Of a DNA stretch of 64,000 nt, positions 12,795 through 23,100 are shown one piece after another. This stretch comes from Tetracentron sinense. Lineage: Eukaryota > Streptophyta > Magnoliopsida > Trochodendrales > Trochodendraceae. A program made the translations under genes and the position numbers. The notes below the pieces were generated by a model. The model was given only the letters and a program-made list of their open reading frames with translations. It did not search any database and was not told the DNA's origin. Each line of letters opens with the position of its first letter. Positions within the stretch are counted from its first letter, which is position 1. The stretch is taken from positions 16,502,548 to 16,566,547 of the forward strand of contig CM026565.1 of the NCBI GenBank assembly GCA_015143295.1. Direction: 5' to 3'.

Positions 12795-13070
12795 TCGTCA
12801 AAAACGACGGCTATTGGCCGTCGTTTATAATAAAATTAATTTTTTAAAAAAATCGTATGCCGAGAAATAAACGACGGCTTATATACGCCGTTTATTTAAA
12901 CGACGGTCATTAGCCGTCGTTCTTTCCGACATAATAACGACTGCTATAGGCCGTCGTTTATGATGAACTACACCCCCATTCCCCACGGCCTACACGACGG
13001 CCGAAGAACGTCGTAATTGTGTTTCAACGACGGGTTTGGGCCGTCGTTTTTAGCGCATTTTCACGTAGTG
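12795..13070 (+). repeat. CACTA 3' subterminal palindromes and terminal inverted repeat
   Basis: At least eight copies of ACGACGG or its inverse are packed in about 275 bp. Several are arranged as hairpins such as AAACGACGGCTATT with GGCCGTCGTTTA, and AAACGACGGTCATT with AGCCGTCGTT. They run into the terminal ATTTTCACGTAGTG. These are the likely binding sites of the tnpA-like protein. Confidence 0.85.
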
Positions 13071-13480
13071 TAATGTATACCACCTGCATGTCTCATCCTC
13101 GACACCCTCGTGTGTCCTCAACATGCCGTGTATATCTTTACAGCGTATACCACCTGCATGTCTTATCCTCGACATCCCGTGTATACCTTTACAGCGTATA
13201 CCACCTGCATGTCTCAACCTGAACACCCCCGTGTGTCCTCAATATCCTGTGTATACCTTTACAGCGTATACCACCTGCATGTATTATCCTCGACATCCCG
13301 TGTATACCTTTACAACGTATACCACCTGCATGTCTCATCCTCGACACCCCCTCTTGTCCTCGATATCCTGCGTATACCTTTACAGCGTATACCACCTGCA
13401 TGTCTCATCCTTGACATCCTATGTGTACCTTTGGAGTGTACACCACTCGCATGTCACCCCTTCAAAACCCTAAGTGTTCT
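13071..13480 (+). repeat. Tandem repeat array (70/51-bp alternating units), right piece
   Basis: Units starting GTATACCACCTGCATGTC alternate between a 70-bp form, which contains CACCCCCGTGTGTCCTC, and a 51-bp form lacking that insert. Together they make a 121-bp higher-order unit, with about six units before the array decays near 13430. The long open frames across it (e.g. 13110-13751) are translations of the repeat, not a gene. Confidence 0.92.
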
Positions 13481-13762
13481 TGACACCCTGTGTGTCTCTT
13501 CGATCAAACTCGATCGAATCCTTCCGGTCGACGCCTCTGGGCTATGCCATCCTTGCATCCATCATGCCCCAGTGAGTAGTCCGAACTACTCACCCTTCCC
13601 GAGCAGTGGCCTTGCTGCTACGTTGCACTCACCATTTACACTGCATACATACATACTATCATTCTGCATCCCTGTTATCCGAGCTCGGTGTACAAATAGG
13701 ATGATTACAGTCTTTGCCGTTCGAATCGCCAACCTTGGCATTCTCCAATAAAGAGGGGCAGC
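13481..13762 (+). mobile_element. End of element F internal region with polypurine tract
   Basis: Non-repetitive sequence leads to AATAAAGAGGGGCAGC (about 13747-13762), a polypurine tract directly before the LTR start TGTAAGCACCC. This arrangement marks the downstream LTR as the 3' LTR of a plus-strand element. Confidence 0.8.
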
Positions 13763-15945
13763 TGTAAGCACCCAATTTTTACACCCCATCTAACTGTAGT
13801 TAAAATCCCTTAACTATGGTTACCTCCCCTACCAAGTCCCTCACAACCTAGGTAAGCCTCTCCAGTCAAACCCCAGAAAAACCCATGCCCTAAACCCTTA
13901 GCATTAGGTAACCCTAGCATAACACTAGCTAAGCCCCTGGCCTATAGGCCCAAACCCTTTAATCCAAGCCCACAAAGTCCAAAAACTCTTAGGATAATCC
14001 CATATACCCGAGTGTGCAGGGCCCAGCCCATTTTCAAACTAAAATCCATGATGTCGGTAGACCCTCTACCAACGTATTGATTTTGGCCTGTTTTCGCTTT
14101 TTTATCGGTAATTATTCTACCGACCTCTGCAAGTTACGAGTTTTTCAGACTGCATTTTTAGGGAAGAACCCCTACTGCAAAACCGTGTTCCTTAAGCCTC
14201 CCCTCTCCCCTGGTCTTCATCTTAGGACTTGCCTCGGACCTACCACAAGTCCCTAGCCACTGCCGATCATCTCCGGAGCACCACCACCACGGTAGTAGGC
14301 TCCACTTCATCCGATAAAAACAGAGCACAGGGTAGGGATTTTCCCTACCCCTTTTATTATCACCTGTTCAATCAGGTGAGCCCTTGGCCATCTCCAGGGG
14401 ACGTTTTTCTTTGTTTTTATGCTATTACTTAGTGTAAACAAACCCACATAGGGTGTTCACCCACCTAACCATAGGTATGGCGAACCCCTTTTAGGTATAA
14501 CAAATCCTCAAGCCTTAACAGCCATTACAGAACCTTCTGGGGGTCCCTCTTATCATGAGGGAACTCCTAGTGACCTCTGTACACAGCCCCAGTGGTCATA
14601 GATCCGGTTTTCAGAAATACCCAGAGCGGCGGTACTCTCAGTACCGCCATTCCCAAACAAACCTGTTTCCAGAATGTCGATGAATCCTTTCCCGACGTTC
14701 TGTGTTTTGCTTGGTTTCAGCCTGTCGGTAATACTTCCACCACCAGTTTGCTGTTTCAGGCACAACACCTTTGCAGCTTTGTGGGGCCCACTCCAGGCAT
14801 CCCCTGGGCCCCACACCAGGCTCATAACATCCCCAGGAGTCTCCTCTACACTCCCCCACCCTTGGATCACCTCGGGTTACAGCTTAACCCTAGTTAACTT
14901 TGACAAAACATAGTCTTAAAACACTGTCCATAATGTAGGTAATTATATTACCGACATTAAACTTTGTTTTATTTCTGGGCTGTTGCAGGGGCCCAGGCCT
15001 GGTAGGAGGCCACTTTAGGCCCTGCCTAGTCCCCTGGGCCCACCTTGGACTATACCAGACCCTTAATTGTGGTTAAATCCACCTCTGATTAACATTTAAC
15101 CACTGTTACTCCTTAACCCCACAAACTTTTGAGAAATTAAACAAAAATTCTTAAAACAAACTTCGGACCATAATCCTAAATTTGGCCCTCTCCCTAATCC
15201 TGGTTAGTAACCCTAACCATAGTTAGAACCCCTTAACTACGGTTAGCAACCCTAATCGTAGTTAACTTTGGTTTATGGCCTACCGGTCCTTAAAACCAAG
15301 TCTACCGGACTTACCTCGGCCTACCGGGCCCCGCCTTAGCCTACTGGGCTACAACTCACTCACCCTTTATTGTGGTTAGCAACCCTAACTGCAGTTAGTT
15401 CGGCCTAATCCTGGTTAGCAATCCTAACCCGGGTTAGACTCCTCCTTAGTCTACCGGACTATTCCCTAAGCCTACCGGGCTTACATACCTTGCACTTGAC
15501 CCTCCTCGGTAAACCAACCCTAGTCTACAGGACTAGTCCATGTTAGCCACCCTTGGTGCACACACACACGCCCCTAGTCTCGGCACAGGCTCACGTGCCA
15601 GAACTACGCTCGGTCTGATCTCACCCTGTGAGTACGTAGGCAGCCCAACACGGGCCAGACCCCAGTTAGTTTTTCCCTTCTTAGATTAGTGTTCATTTAA
15701 ACATTTTGGTATTTTAAACAAGATTAACTTTAATTGGATTAAACCCGAGAAGTACGGAACTGTTGTAAAACGAAAGCCTCGGGGTGCCTAACATCTTCTC
15801 CGAACTTAATCGAACCCCTTACCCCGATTTCTATCGAAGACCAAAACCTTATCCAAAACTTCGGGGGACTTATTCCTTCTGAATTAATAGGTGGCGACTC
15901 TCAAAACCCCATGAGAAATCTAGGTAGTGAAATCCCGCGCTCACA
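13763..15945 (+). mobile_element. 3' LTR of Tat/Ogre-like gypsy element F (2183 bp)
   Basis: It begins TGTAAGCACCCAATTTTTAC straight after a polypurine tract and ends CCGCGCTCACA, so the termini are TG...CA. It has no coding capacity. It contains short hairpins with CGGTA/TACCG stems (14053, 14105, 14628, 14931) and a run of CTAAC-N4-GTTAG palindromes between about 15190 and 15440. A near-identical copy lies at 61404-63576. The 5' LTR and coding region are outside the window. Confidence 0.85.
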
Positions 15946-16268
15946 AGCGGGAGCATTCAGAATCTTTCCCTGAGGGTAATCACCCATCAGGAGTAACTCC
16001 ATGGACCTCCAAGACTGTTAAGCCACTGACACTGAAGATGATCATCCACCAGCCGTTAGCGTAATAAGCCAGTCTAATGGGTTTAGTTGGACAATTACAT
16101 TACTATAAGATGAATGAGATGCACAGTACACAAGTTACTTAAAAGATATAAAATGATTAGTATTAGGTAAAATACTTGGGCATTTGATTAATTTAAGGTT
16201 TATGTGGCTTAAACGTAGGTTTCGGGCTGAACCTTATGGTTAGATGTCCCCAGTAGAGTCGCCAAAGC
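15946..16268 (-). mobile_element. Leader fragment of Tat-like element G with primer-binding site
   Basis: On the minus strand this reads LTR end CTCACA, then GCTT, then TGGCGACTCTACTGGGGA at about 16248-16265. TGGCGA...GGGGA is the primer-binding-site type used by Tat/Ogre elements; I do not assert which tRNA. About 300 bp of leader follow before being cut by the end of LTR F at 15945. I infer that F inserted into G's leader, with the rest of G left of the window. Confidence 0.7.
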
Positions 16269-18949
16269 TGTGAGCGTGGGTTTTAAAAAACCCTAATTAT
16301 AATCTCACATGGAGTTTAGATTCGCCACCTATTCATTCAGAAGGGATAAGTCCCTGAGATTTGGATAAGGACTTGGTCTACGATTAGAGATTAGGGTAAG
16401 AGGTTCGGTTAAGTCCGGGGAAAGGGTTAGGCATCCCGGCCACTTCCACTTTTCATTGGTTCCTTACTTGCTAGGTTTAAGCCAAATTAAAGTCAATGTT
16501 AATCAAATGCCTAAGTGTTTAAGATAATGCTAATCTAAGAAAGAAAAACTAACTAGGGTCGAACCCGGGTTGGGTTGCCTACGTACTCACGTTGGGGTGA
16601 GATCAGACCGAGTGTAGTTCTGGTACTTGAGCTCGTGCCAAGGCTAGGGGGGTGTATGTGTGCACCAAGGGTGGCTAATGGACCTAACTCAGGGGTTAGG
16701 TTTTTGTTGACCGAGGTTGCTCAAGTGCATGGTAGGAGCCTGGTATGCTGAGGGGATAGTCCGGTAGACTAAGGGTTTCGGCCCGGTAGGCCAAAAGAGG
16801 AGCCCGGTGGGCAAAGGCAAAGTTTTGATCAAGGTTAGGTCAAACTAGCCATGGTTATGATTGCTAACCATAGTAAAAAGGTACAAGAACTATATTTTTA
16901 GTCCTTTTGGATTTTTCTGATTTTTTGGGATTTTTCTAGAATTTTTCTCAAGGTTTAAGGATTGCTTAACCATGGTTAAGTGAGAAGATCACCATGGTTA
17001 AAGCTGCTAACCAAGATTAAATGGCTGAAACAGACCAATTTTGGGCTTTTCAGAATATTTCTGAATTTTTGAGTATTTTTCCAGAATGTTTTGGGTTAAG
17101 AGCTGCTTAACTGTGGTTAAGGGTTTGGTCAAGTCAAGACTGGGCCCAGGGAGCATGGCAGGGCCTAGACTGGCCTCCTACTTGGTCGGGGCCTTGTGTA
17201 AAGCCCAAAACTCAGAGAGCTCAGTAATGGCGGTAATGGTATTACCGCCATTACAATCATTCCTCTAACCTTGGTTTGCAGGTCCGTAACTGGAGTTAGG
17301 GGTGACCAGGGGGTTCTGTGACCACAGAGGTGTAGTTTGAAGTCCAGGGAAGACCCTGGGACTTTGGTGGGCCCAAGGGGAGGTCTGATGTGGGCCCTAT
17401 AGAGGCCTTAAAGTACCCTGGTATGAAGATTGAAATGGTGGTAGATAGACTACCATCATTCTACCAGTTTGGGTTTAGGTTGAAAATAACCATGATTAAG
17501 CCACTAGTTATGGTCTGGTACAGCTAGGGAAGGTAGGTTAGAGTTTGAGGAGTGCTACCGTAGTCCTGGATTGGACTAGGGCCCACACTAACCATGGTTA
17601 AGAAGGCTGCTACAAAGGAGAGCCAGAATGGCGGTAGTTATTCTACCGCCATTACTGGGTTTACCCAAAAACTGAATATTCTCCAACCTGGACTAGACCA
17701 GGGCTTCCCCAGGGGGTTCCTCATGGACTGAGGACCCTCCAGGGAGTCTGTGGAGGTTCCTTGCAAGGGGGGGTGTGTGTTGCACCCAAGTTCTAAGCCT
17801 CGAGAAACTCCCCCAAGCCTATGAAACAGGTAGGGGGGTCCTGTCCTTGGCTGGACAGTAGTAATACGGTAAAAATAAATGAAATCGGGACCCCTGGAAT
17901 AGGATTAGGGGTCCCTTACAGTGCTATTAACAAAATAAAAATGAAATAGTAAGGGTTAGGGGTCTACCCTCTCGACTTCGATGCACGTAGTGGTGCTACA
18001 GAAATTGTTGAATAGCGAGGAGAGGTCTGGGGACTCTTCTGATGTCCTGAGGAGGTCTGAGGGTGGTCTCAGGTGGAGGGTGGAGCTGCTGTAAGGCTGG
18101 AGTTAGGCTGCCTATAGTGGAATAACACTATGGTGTGAGGAACTGGGAGCACAGTGGTGCATAGGGTTGCTGCAAGTTTTGAGGCAGAGCTTGGGGGTGT
18201 CTGGGAGACTATCTAAGGCTAAGGTAAGGGTCTGTTATGGAGGGAGGTGGGATGGCCGTGTATAAGCAGAGCTTGGGTATCGAGATTATGGGGTGGTTTG
18301 AAATATAAAGAAGGTGGGGTATTTATAGGATTGGGGCAGACCCAGGGGTAGTTTAGGGGATAAATTAGGTGTGGGGAACCAACTGGAGAGGACCCAGGTG
18401 GTTCAGGAGGGTGCTGATACGTGATCTGGAGGTTTCAGGTAATTACGGTAATGTCATTACCGCCATTCCTGAAGAAGGGGAAATGAGAATTGTAGTAATT
18501 GGATTACCGCCATTAATGGACTTTGCTAATTTGGGCTAAACCCCCCACACACTTGGGCTGTAAACCACTGTAGCTTTGCCATATTGGGGGAATGACGGTA
18601 ATTTAATTACTGCCATCTAAGATTTTTGAATTTTTGGGCATGTGGGCCCCACACCAATGATCCTTAGGGCATTGTGGGCTCCTGTTTGGGCCCAAAGGGC
18701 TATTCTAAGCTAGTTTTAGAGTTTTGGGCCTATGATGGGCTTGGGTAGACCCTAGGGTTTACCTAGAGTTTAACCATGGTTTACCTAAGGTTAGGACTAG
18801 GGTTTAGGGTTTTACATAGGGTTGACTAGGGTTTGGATTAGGATTTACCTAGGGATAACTAGTGTTTACCTATGGTTTAGCTGGGGATAATAATGGTTAA
18901 AAAAAATTAACCATGGTTAAGGCAGGGGTGTAAAAATTGTGTGCTTACA
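16269..18949 (-). mobile_element. 5' LTR of Tat/Ogre-like gypsy element G (2681 bp, minus strand)
   Basis: On the minus strand it begins TGTAAGCACACAATTTTTAC (at 18949) and ends CCCACGCTCACA (at 16269), followed by the primer-binding site. Its termini match LTR F, but the interior differs, so it belongs to a related subfamily. It is rich in TAACCATGGTTA palindromes (e.g. near 16973, 17591, 18910) and in GGCGGTA/TACCGCC hairpins (17225, 17435, 17627, 18446). It interrupts the leader of copia element E at 18949/18950. The second target-duplication copy is outside the window. Confidence 0.82.
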
Positions 18950-20287
18950 CCTATTTTATGATGAGATTATATGTACGAAATTTTTGATTCTCTTAATATT
19001 TTATTTTGATCTTGGATGATAGTAGAACCAATCTTTATGAATGGATCTTGCATTTTAGAAAGGATCTTGCATTCAAGTAAGGAATAAAATATTATAGAGA
19101 TTTAAGAAAATTCTATCTTAAATTTTAAAAATAATTTTATGAAATATTTTTTTATGGAAAATACAATAGTTTTATTCTCCGGGGTTTGATCTATATAAGT
19201 TATAGATTTTATCGAGCAAATTGATAATTGTTATCAATTTTTTAATCTTTTTAAATATCAGAAAATTACTCCATCACCATGTTGCATCTAATTATATGAG
19301 ATTTTAGTTATGGGTCAAGTTTATTCAATGATAAATTGTTCATCATGCATTCGAATTAGAGAATAATATATAGTAGGTTTAGCCAATCTGTAAAGGGCAG
19401 ATTCATTCGGTTTCCCTAAAAAGAGCGAATAGAATGCTAGTTTCCTTAATGCCATTTAATTTCCAATTCATGCATTGGTGGAGATGCTGTGAAGTAGGAT
19501 GTAGCGATGATGATCATGATAAAATGATAAAGGAAGGGATCGCAAAGGAGTTTGTGAGCAGCCCTTATTCTTATCTCATTCTCTTGCATCAATGCATTTT
19601 AATTTCACTAACCCATAGCGATTAATCTCATATGTAGTTTATTATTGTTTATTATCATGAGATGATACTGTTGATTTTATCATGAGATGATAATTGTTGT
19701 TTATTTATTGTTTAATTATTCTGTTGAAATAATTGCCCTTGATATATCATATGTATATAAGACTAGGGACAAGTCCCTAAGTATTATGATCTTCTACCTT
19801 ACACTATGTGATCTTATAGTTGGGAGTGTGAGTAAGCTGATAGGCCAAAGCCAGGCCCAATCCCTCTCACCTATGGGAGAACATGGTGAAAACTGAATAA
19901 GCAAATAGTGGGAGCAACAACGCCAAAGCGTGAGATTTCGCTAGGTGTTTATTAGGTTCATGATAGGTGGGCACATGAATAAGAGATATTATACAAGAAT
20001 GCCAAAGCGTGAGTATAACATCTCTTATAGATCAGACAGTTGATCGAATGCTCTAAGATTCACAAGATGAGATCTGTGAAAATGGAGAAGATAGTTTCTA
20101 TCTGCCTATCCAAGGTGATGTGATATTGTGCCCAAAGGTAGGATCACATTAAGCCAGTGTCTAGGTATTCGATGCTAATTGATATTTCCTAAATTGGCAA
20201 TACTATTAGAAACAGACCCATAATCTAATAGTAATTAATAAATTCAATAGATCCTTAATACTATTTTATTTGTCATTTGATTAGATC
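18950..20287 (+). mobile_element. Leader (5' untranslated) region of copia element E, 5'-truncated
   Basis: It is noncoding and AT-rich. It matches, in reverse complement, the leader of copia element C around 56370-56950 and 58613-58920: ATATAAGACTAGGGACAAGT, a CAAAGCGTGAG motif and CATTTTATGATGAGAT all recur. E's 5' LTR and primer site are missing because element G interrupts the leader at 18950. CGCCAAAGCGTGAG occurs twice (about 19920 and 20000). Confidence 0.75.
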
Positions 20288-21383
20288 ATGACAGGCCTTA
20301 ACCCATTAACTGAAATTCTTCGTGATGAAAATTTTATAGGAACTATGTAGACTGGAAAAGAAAGATTAGAATATTATTTGTCGCGGATAACCTTGACTTA
20401 TGTCTTAAGACACCTAAACCTGAAATTCCCAGCGATGTCTTAAGACACCTAAACCTGAAATTCCCAGCGATGCATCACCGGCCCAAAAGACTGAGTTGGA
20501 GCAATAGGAGAGGTCCAATCAGATGACCAAGTGTTAAATACTGGCTTCGAAGTCTAACATTTTGCAAAGCCAGCAAGAACACAAGGATAAGGCTTCTGAC
20601 ATTTTGTAGAACCTACATGAGATGTTTGGTGAGCAAAATAGATCAGCTCGACAAGTAAAGTTGAAAACCCTTGTTAACACCAAGATGGTTGAGAGAACTC
20701 CAGTTAGAGAGCACATCATAAAGATGATGGGCTTATTGGATGAGCAGGAAATTCTTAGTGGAGAGATGGATGCCATCACTCAGGTTGACACTGTTTTGCA
20801 ATCACTCCCTTCGTCATTCAATGCGTTCGTGTTAAATTATAACATGAACAAGAGTGAAATGCCACCAAGTGAGCTTATGAACTCACTTGTGGCGGCAGAA
20901 GATTTGATAAAAAAAGTCAACAACGGGCGAATATTTAATTGTCGATAAACTTGATACCTCCAAGCGATCTAAAAAGTTTAGAAAAAGGAATAAGGGTAAA
21001 GGTAAGTTTAAAGACAATAGGGTTAAGGCAAGAGTTGCCAATGATTCTTCAGGTGATACAGGCAAGAAAAACAAAGGTAAGAGAAAGTGTTTCCACTATG
21101 GTAAAATAGGCCACTGGAAGTGGAACTGTAGGACTTACCTCGCAACTCTTAAGAAGGGTGGCGCTAATACTCAAGGTATGAGATGCTTTGAAGTATTAAT
21201 TACTGTTGAGTCAAACTTTCTGGATGGTCCTCCTAACTCATGGTGCGTGGATTCTGGATCCACTGTACATATTTGCAATTTTTTGCAAGGGTTTAAGGAA
21301 ACTAGAAAGCTGACCAAACAGGAGCAGAAGCTTAAAATTGGCTTGGGTGCAAATGTTGCAGTGAAGTCAATTGGCTTCTTTAC
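20288..21383 (+). pseudogene. copia gag and protease start (element E), broken
   Basis: The frame opens at ATG 20288 (MTGLNPLTEILRDENF) and shows typical plant Ty1/copia Gag text (FGEQNRSARQVKL; MDAITQVDTVLQSLPSSFNA; NYNMNKSE). A zinc knuckle follows (CFHYGKIGHWKWNC, with Tyr at the second Cys position), then the protease motif WCVDSGSTVHIC. It is disabled by a 35-bp tandem duplication at 20400-20469 that shifts the frame, by in-frame stops near 20500-20540 and 20945, and by the 959-bp insertion starting at 21384. Element C carries the same gene in inverse orientation, with an intact knuckle Cys. Confidence 0.88.
20400..20469 (+). repeat. 35-bp tandem duplication within copia gag
   Basis: The unit ATGTCTTAAGACACCTAAAC plus 15 further bases is present twice (20400-20434, 20435-20469), perfectly identical. 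Element C has one copy. The 35-bp length shifts the gag frame. Confidence 0.92.
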
Positions 21384-22342
21384 TGTCGTGATCCAAAACC
21401 CACCCTAGGAGTTAGAGTGAATCCTGGACGACCAATCATGACTTTCATGACTTGCTTGAACAAAATAACCTGCAAAAGACCCACAGAGCATTCACAAAGG
21501 GGATGTAAACAGCGGAAACATACACAACATAGCACAGCGGAAGACTTAATCAAAACCTCTATGTGTATAAACATATACATGATCCAAGTTGGTACAAAAG
21601 AAGAATGCACAGAAGAAAGTGCGGACAGGCCCGCCAAAATACATGAATATATATCTCTCTCAACTCACCCACAGCTACATCACTCAGAATCTACTACCAT
21701 CTAATAGTAACCCTCGACCGGAGGTTCCTCTAAAGGTTCCTCAACGTACTCCTCCTCCACCCATGGGCCAGGAGCACAGACATCAAAAGGAGCAACCGCT
21801 CCGCTATCACCTGCCGACATAAGAAGTACGGCTGAGCATGGAATACTCAACGGGTACCAAATACTAACTAATAGTCATAGCATAAAAATGGCAATACATA
21901 ATTCAGGAGCAATTCATATATGTAAAACGGGAACAATTCATGTCATACCAGTAAGTAAAGCAATTTATATTCATGCTTGCATTTCGTAAAAGCCGATAAA
22001 ACCTCTTGAAATCATTGTGCGCTTGACTTGACTTGAAATATCCTTTTCGTACTTGAAAGCTTGTCATGTTTGTCTTGCTTGATCTTGTCGAGCATGTCGT
22101 ACGTGTCATGCCATGCCATGCGTGTCATGCGTGCCAACTTGGATCATGTATATGTTTATACACATAGAGGTTTTGATTAAGTCTTCCGCTGTGCTATGTT
22201 GTGTATGTTTCCGCTGTTTACATCCTCTTTGTGTATGCTCTGTGGGTCTTTTGCAGGTTATTTTGGTCAAGCAAGTCATGAAAGTCATGATTGGTCGTCC
22301 AGGATTCACTCTAACTCCTAGGGTGGGTTTTGGGTCGCGACA
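21384..22342. mobile_element. 959-bp palindromic LTR-derived insertion with 212-bp inverted arms
   Basis: Both ends are the same Tekay LTR terminus in opposite orientation. The left end starts TGTCGTGATCCAAAACCC, and the right end finishes with the inverse of TGTCGCGACCCAAAACCC. The arms 21384-21595 and 22131-22342 are equal in length and differ at only about six sites by eye. The loop continues the LTR sequence inward from the left arm to about 22130. A perfect 5-bp target duplication TTTAC (21379-21383, 22343-22347) flanks it, and element C shows the empty site (inverse of GGCTTGTTTACTC near 52335). So it integrated like a retroelement, but with two identical (U5-type) ends. It has no coding capacity. 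Confidence 0.93.
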
Positions 22343-22347
22343 TTTAC

Positions 22348-22942
22348 TCTTTATTTACCTAATGGAAAGACATTAATTTTAGAAGACTGCTTTTATATGC
22401 ATTCTAAACATCGTAATTTGATTTCAGTATCTAGACTTTTATTTTGTGGATCTCAATCAATTTTAATTCAATTGTAGAAATTAAAAAAGATGGAATAGTC
22501 TTGATTATTGATAATCTAATTAATGGTTTTTATTTAATATTTCCTTTGGTAAATAATGAATGTCTGCAAAGTGACAATGCCTCATCATCTAGAATGTCTG
22601 GAATGAAGAGACATTGCACCGAGTCTACTTATCTTTGGCATAAGAGACTTGGCCATATTAATCTTGATAGGATCAAAAGGTTGGTAAAAGATGGTCCCCT
22701 TGAATTCATCAAGGTAGAACCCCTCCCTACTTGCGAGTCTTGTCTCGAAGGGAAGATGACCAAGAAGCCTTACCCTAAAAAGGTAGGAAGAGCCGAAGAA
22801 AAGTTGAGGCTCATACATAGTAATGTATGTGGTCCATTTAACATTGTTGCATAAAGGCAATACAGGTATTTTGTCACATTTACCGATGACTATTATAGAT
22901 ATGGATATGTCTGTTTGATGCAACACAAATTTGACACCTTTG
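22348..22942 (+). pseudogene. copia pol fragment: GAG-pre-integrase domain (element E), truncated
   Basis: It shows YLWHKRLGHINLDRIKRLVK and CESCLEGKMTKKPYPKK, the His/Cys zinc-binding region before a copia integrase, then the start of the integrase core (FTDDYYRYGYVCL) after an in-frame stop at about 22852. The gene stops at 22942, where the LTR of element C starts. The remainder of E should lie right of C, but that side falls in the gap. Confidence 0.88.
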
Positions 22943-23100
22943 TGAAGGGGGATCCGGATAAAAATTTATTCGGAAACTAGATCCCGATGATCTTTACACC
23001 ATTTAAAGCAACTAATACTATCTAGGAGTTTTAGTTATATTACCTCGGTAAATGATGTCCACTGGTGAAGCTAAATCCAACTCGAACCGTCAGAACTTTT

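Larger units (their letters stand above)
1597..13070 (+). mobile_element. CACTA (En/Spm-type) DNA transposon, complete, 11.47 kb
   Basis: The element starts CACTACGTGAAAAT and ends with the exact inverse, ATTTTCACGTAGTG. The terminal inverted repeat extends imperfectly to about 22 bp. A 3-bp target duplication TAA (1594-1596 and 13071-13073) flanks it, as is normal for CACTA elements. It is inserted in a tandem-repeat unit of a gypsy element. It carries, on the plus strand, a four-exon TNP2-type transposase gene (3772-7004) and a seven-exon Transposase_24-type gene (7282-12543). Both ends have subterminal repeats built on AACGACGGC and its inverse. With matching termini, a clean target duplication and in-phase exons, it looks structurally complete and possibly autonomous. 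The 3' end appears again after the assembly gap (60067-60711). Confidence 0.95.

Noticed and set aside
13110-13751. 213-residue open frame (and its copy at 60751-61392)
   Set aside because: It translates the 70/51-bp tandem repeat and continues into noncoding sequence; the peptide is periodic, with no family resemblance and overlapping long frames in other phases.
13880-13930. CCCTAA-like text suggesting telomeric repeat (also around 15190-15440)
   Set aside because: Copies are scattered and imperfect inside an LTR and are better described as CTAAC-N4-GTTAG palindromes.
21417-21704. Pair of matching peptides at 21417-21704 (+) and 22106-22309 (-)
   Set aside because: They are the same LTR text read from the two inverted arms; no gene.
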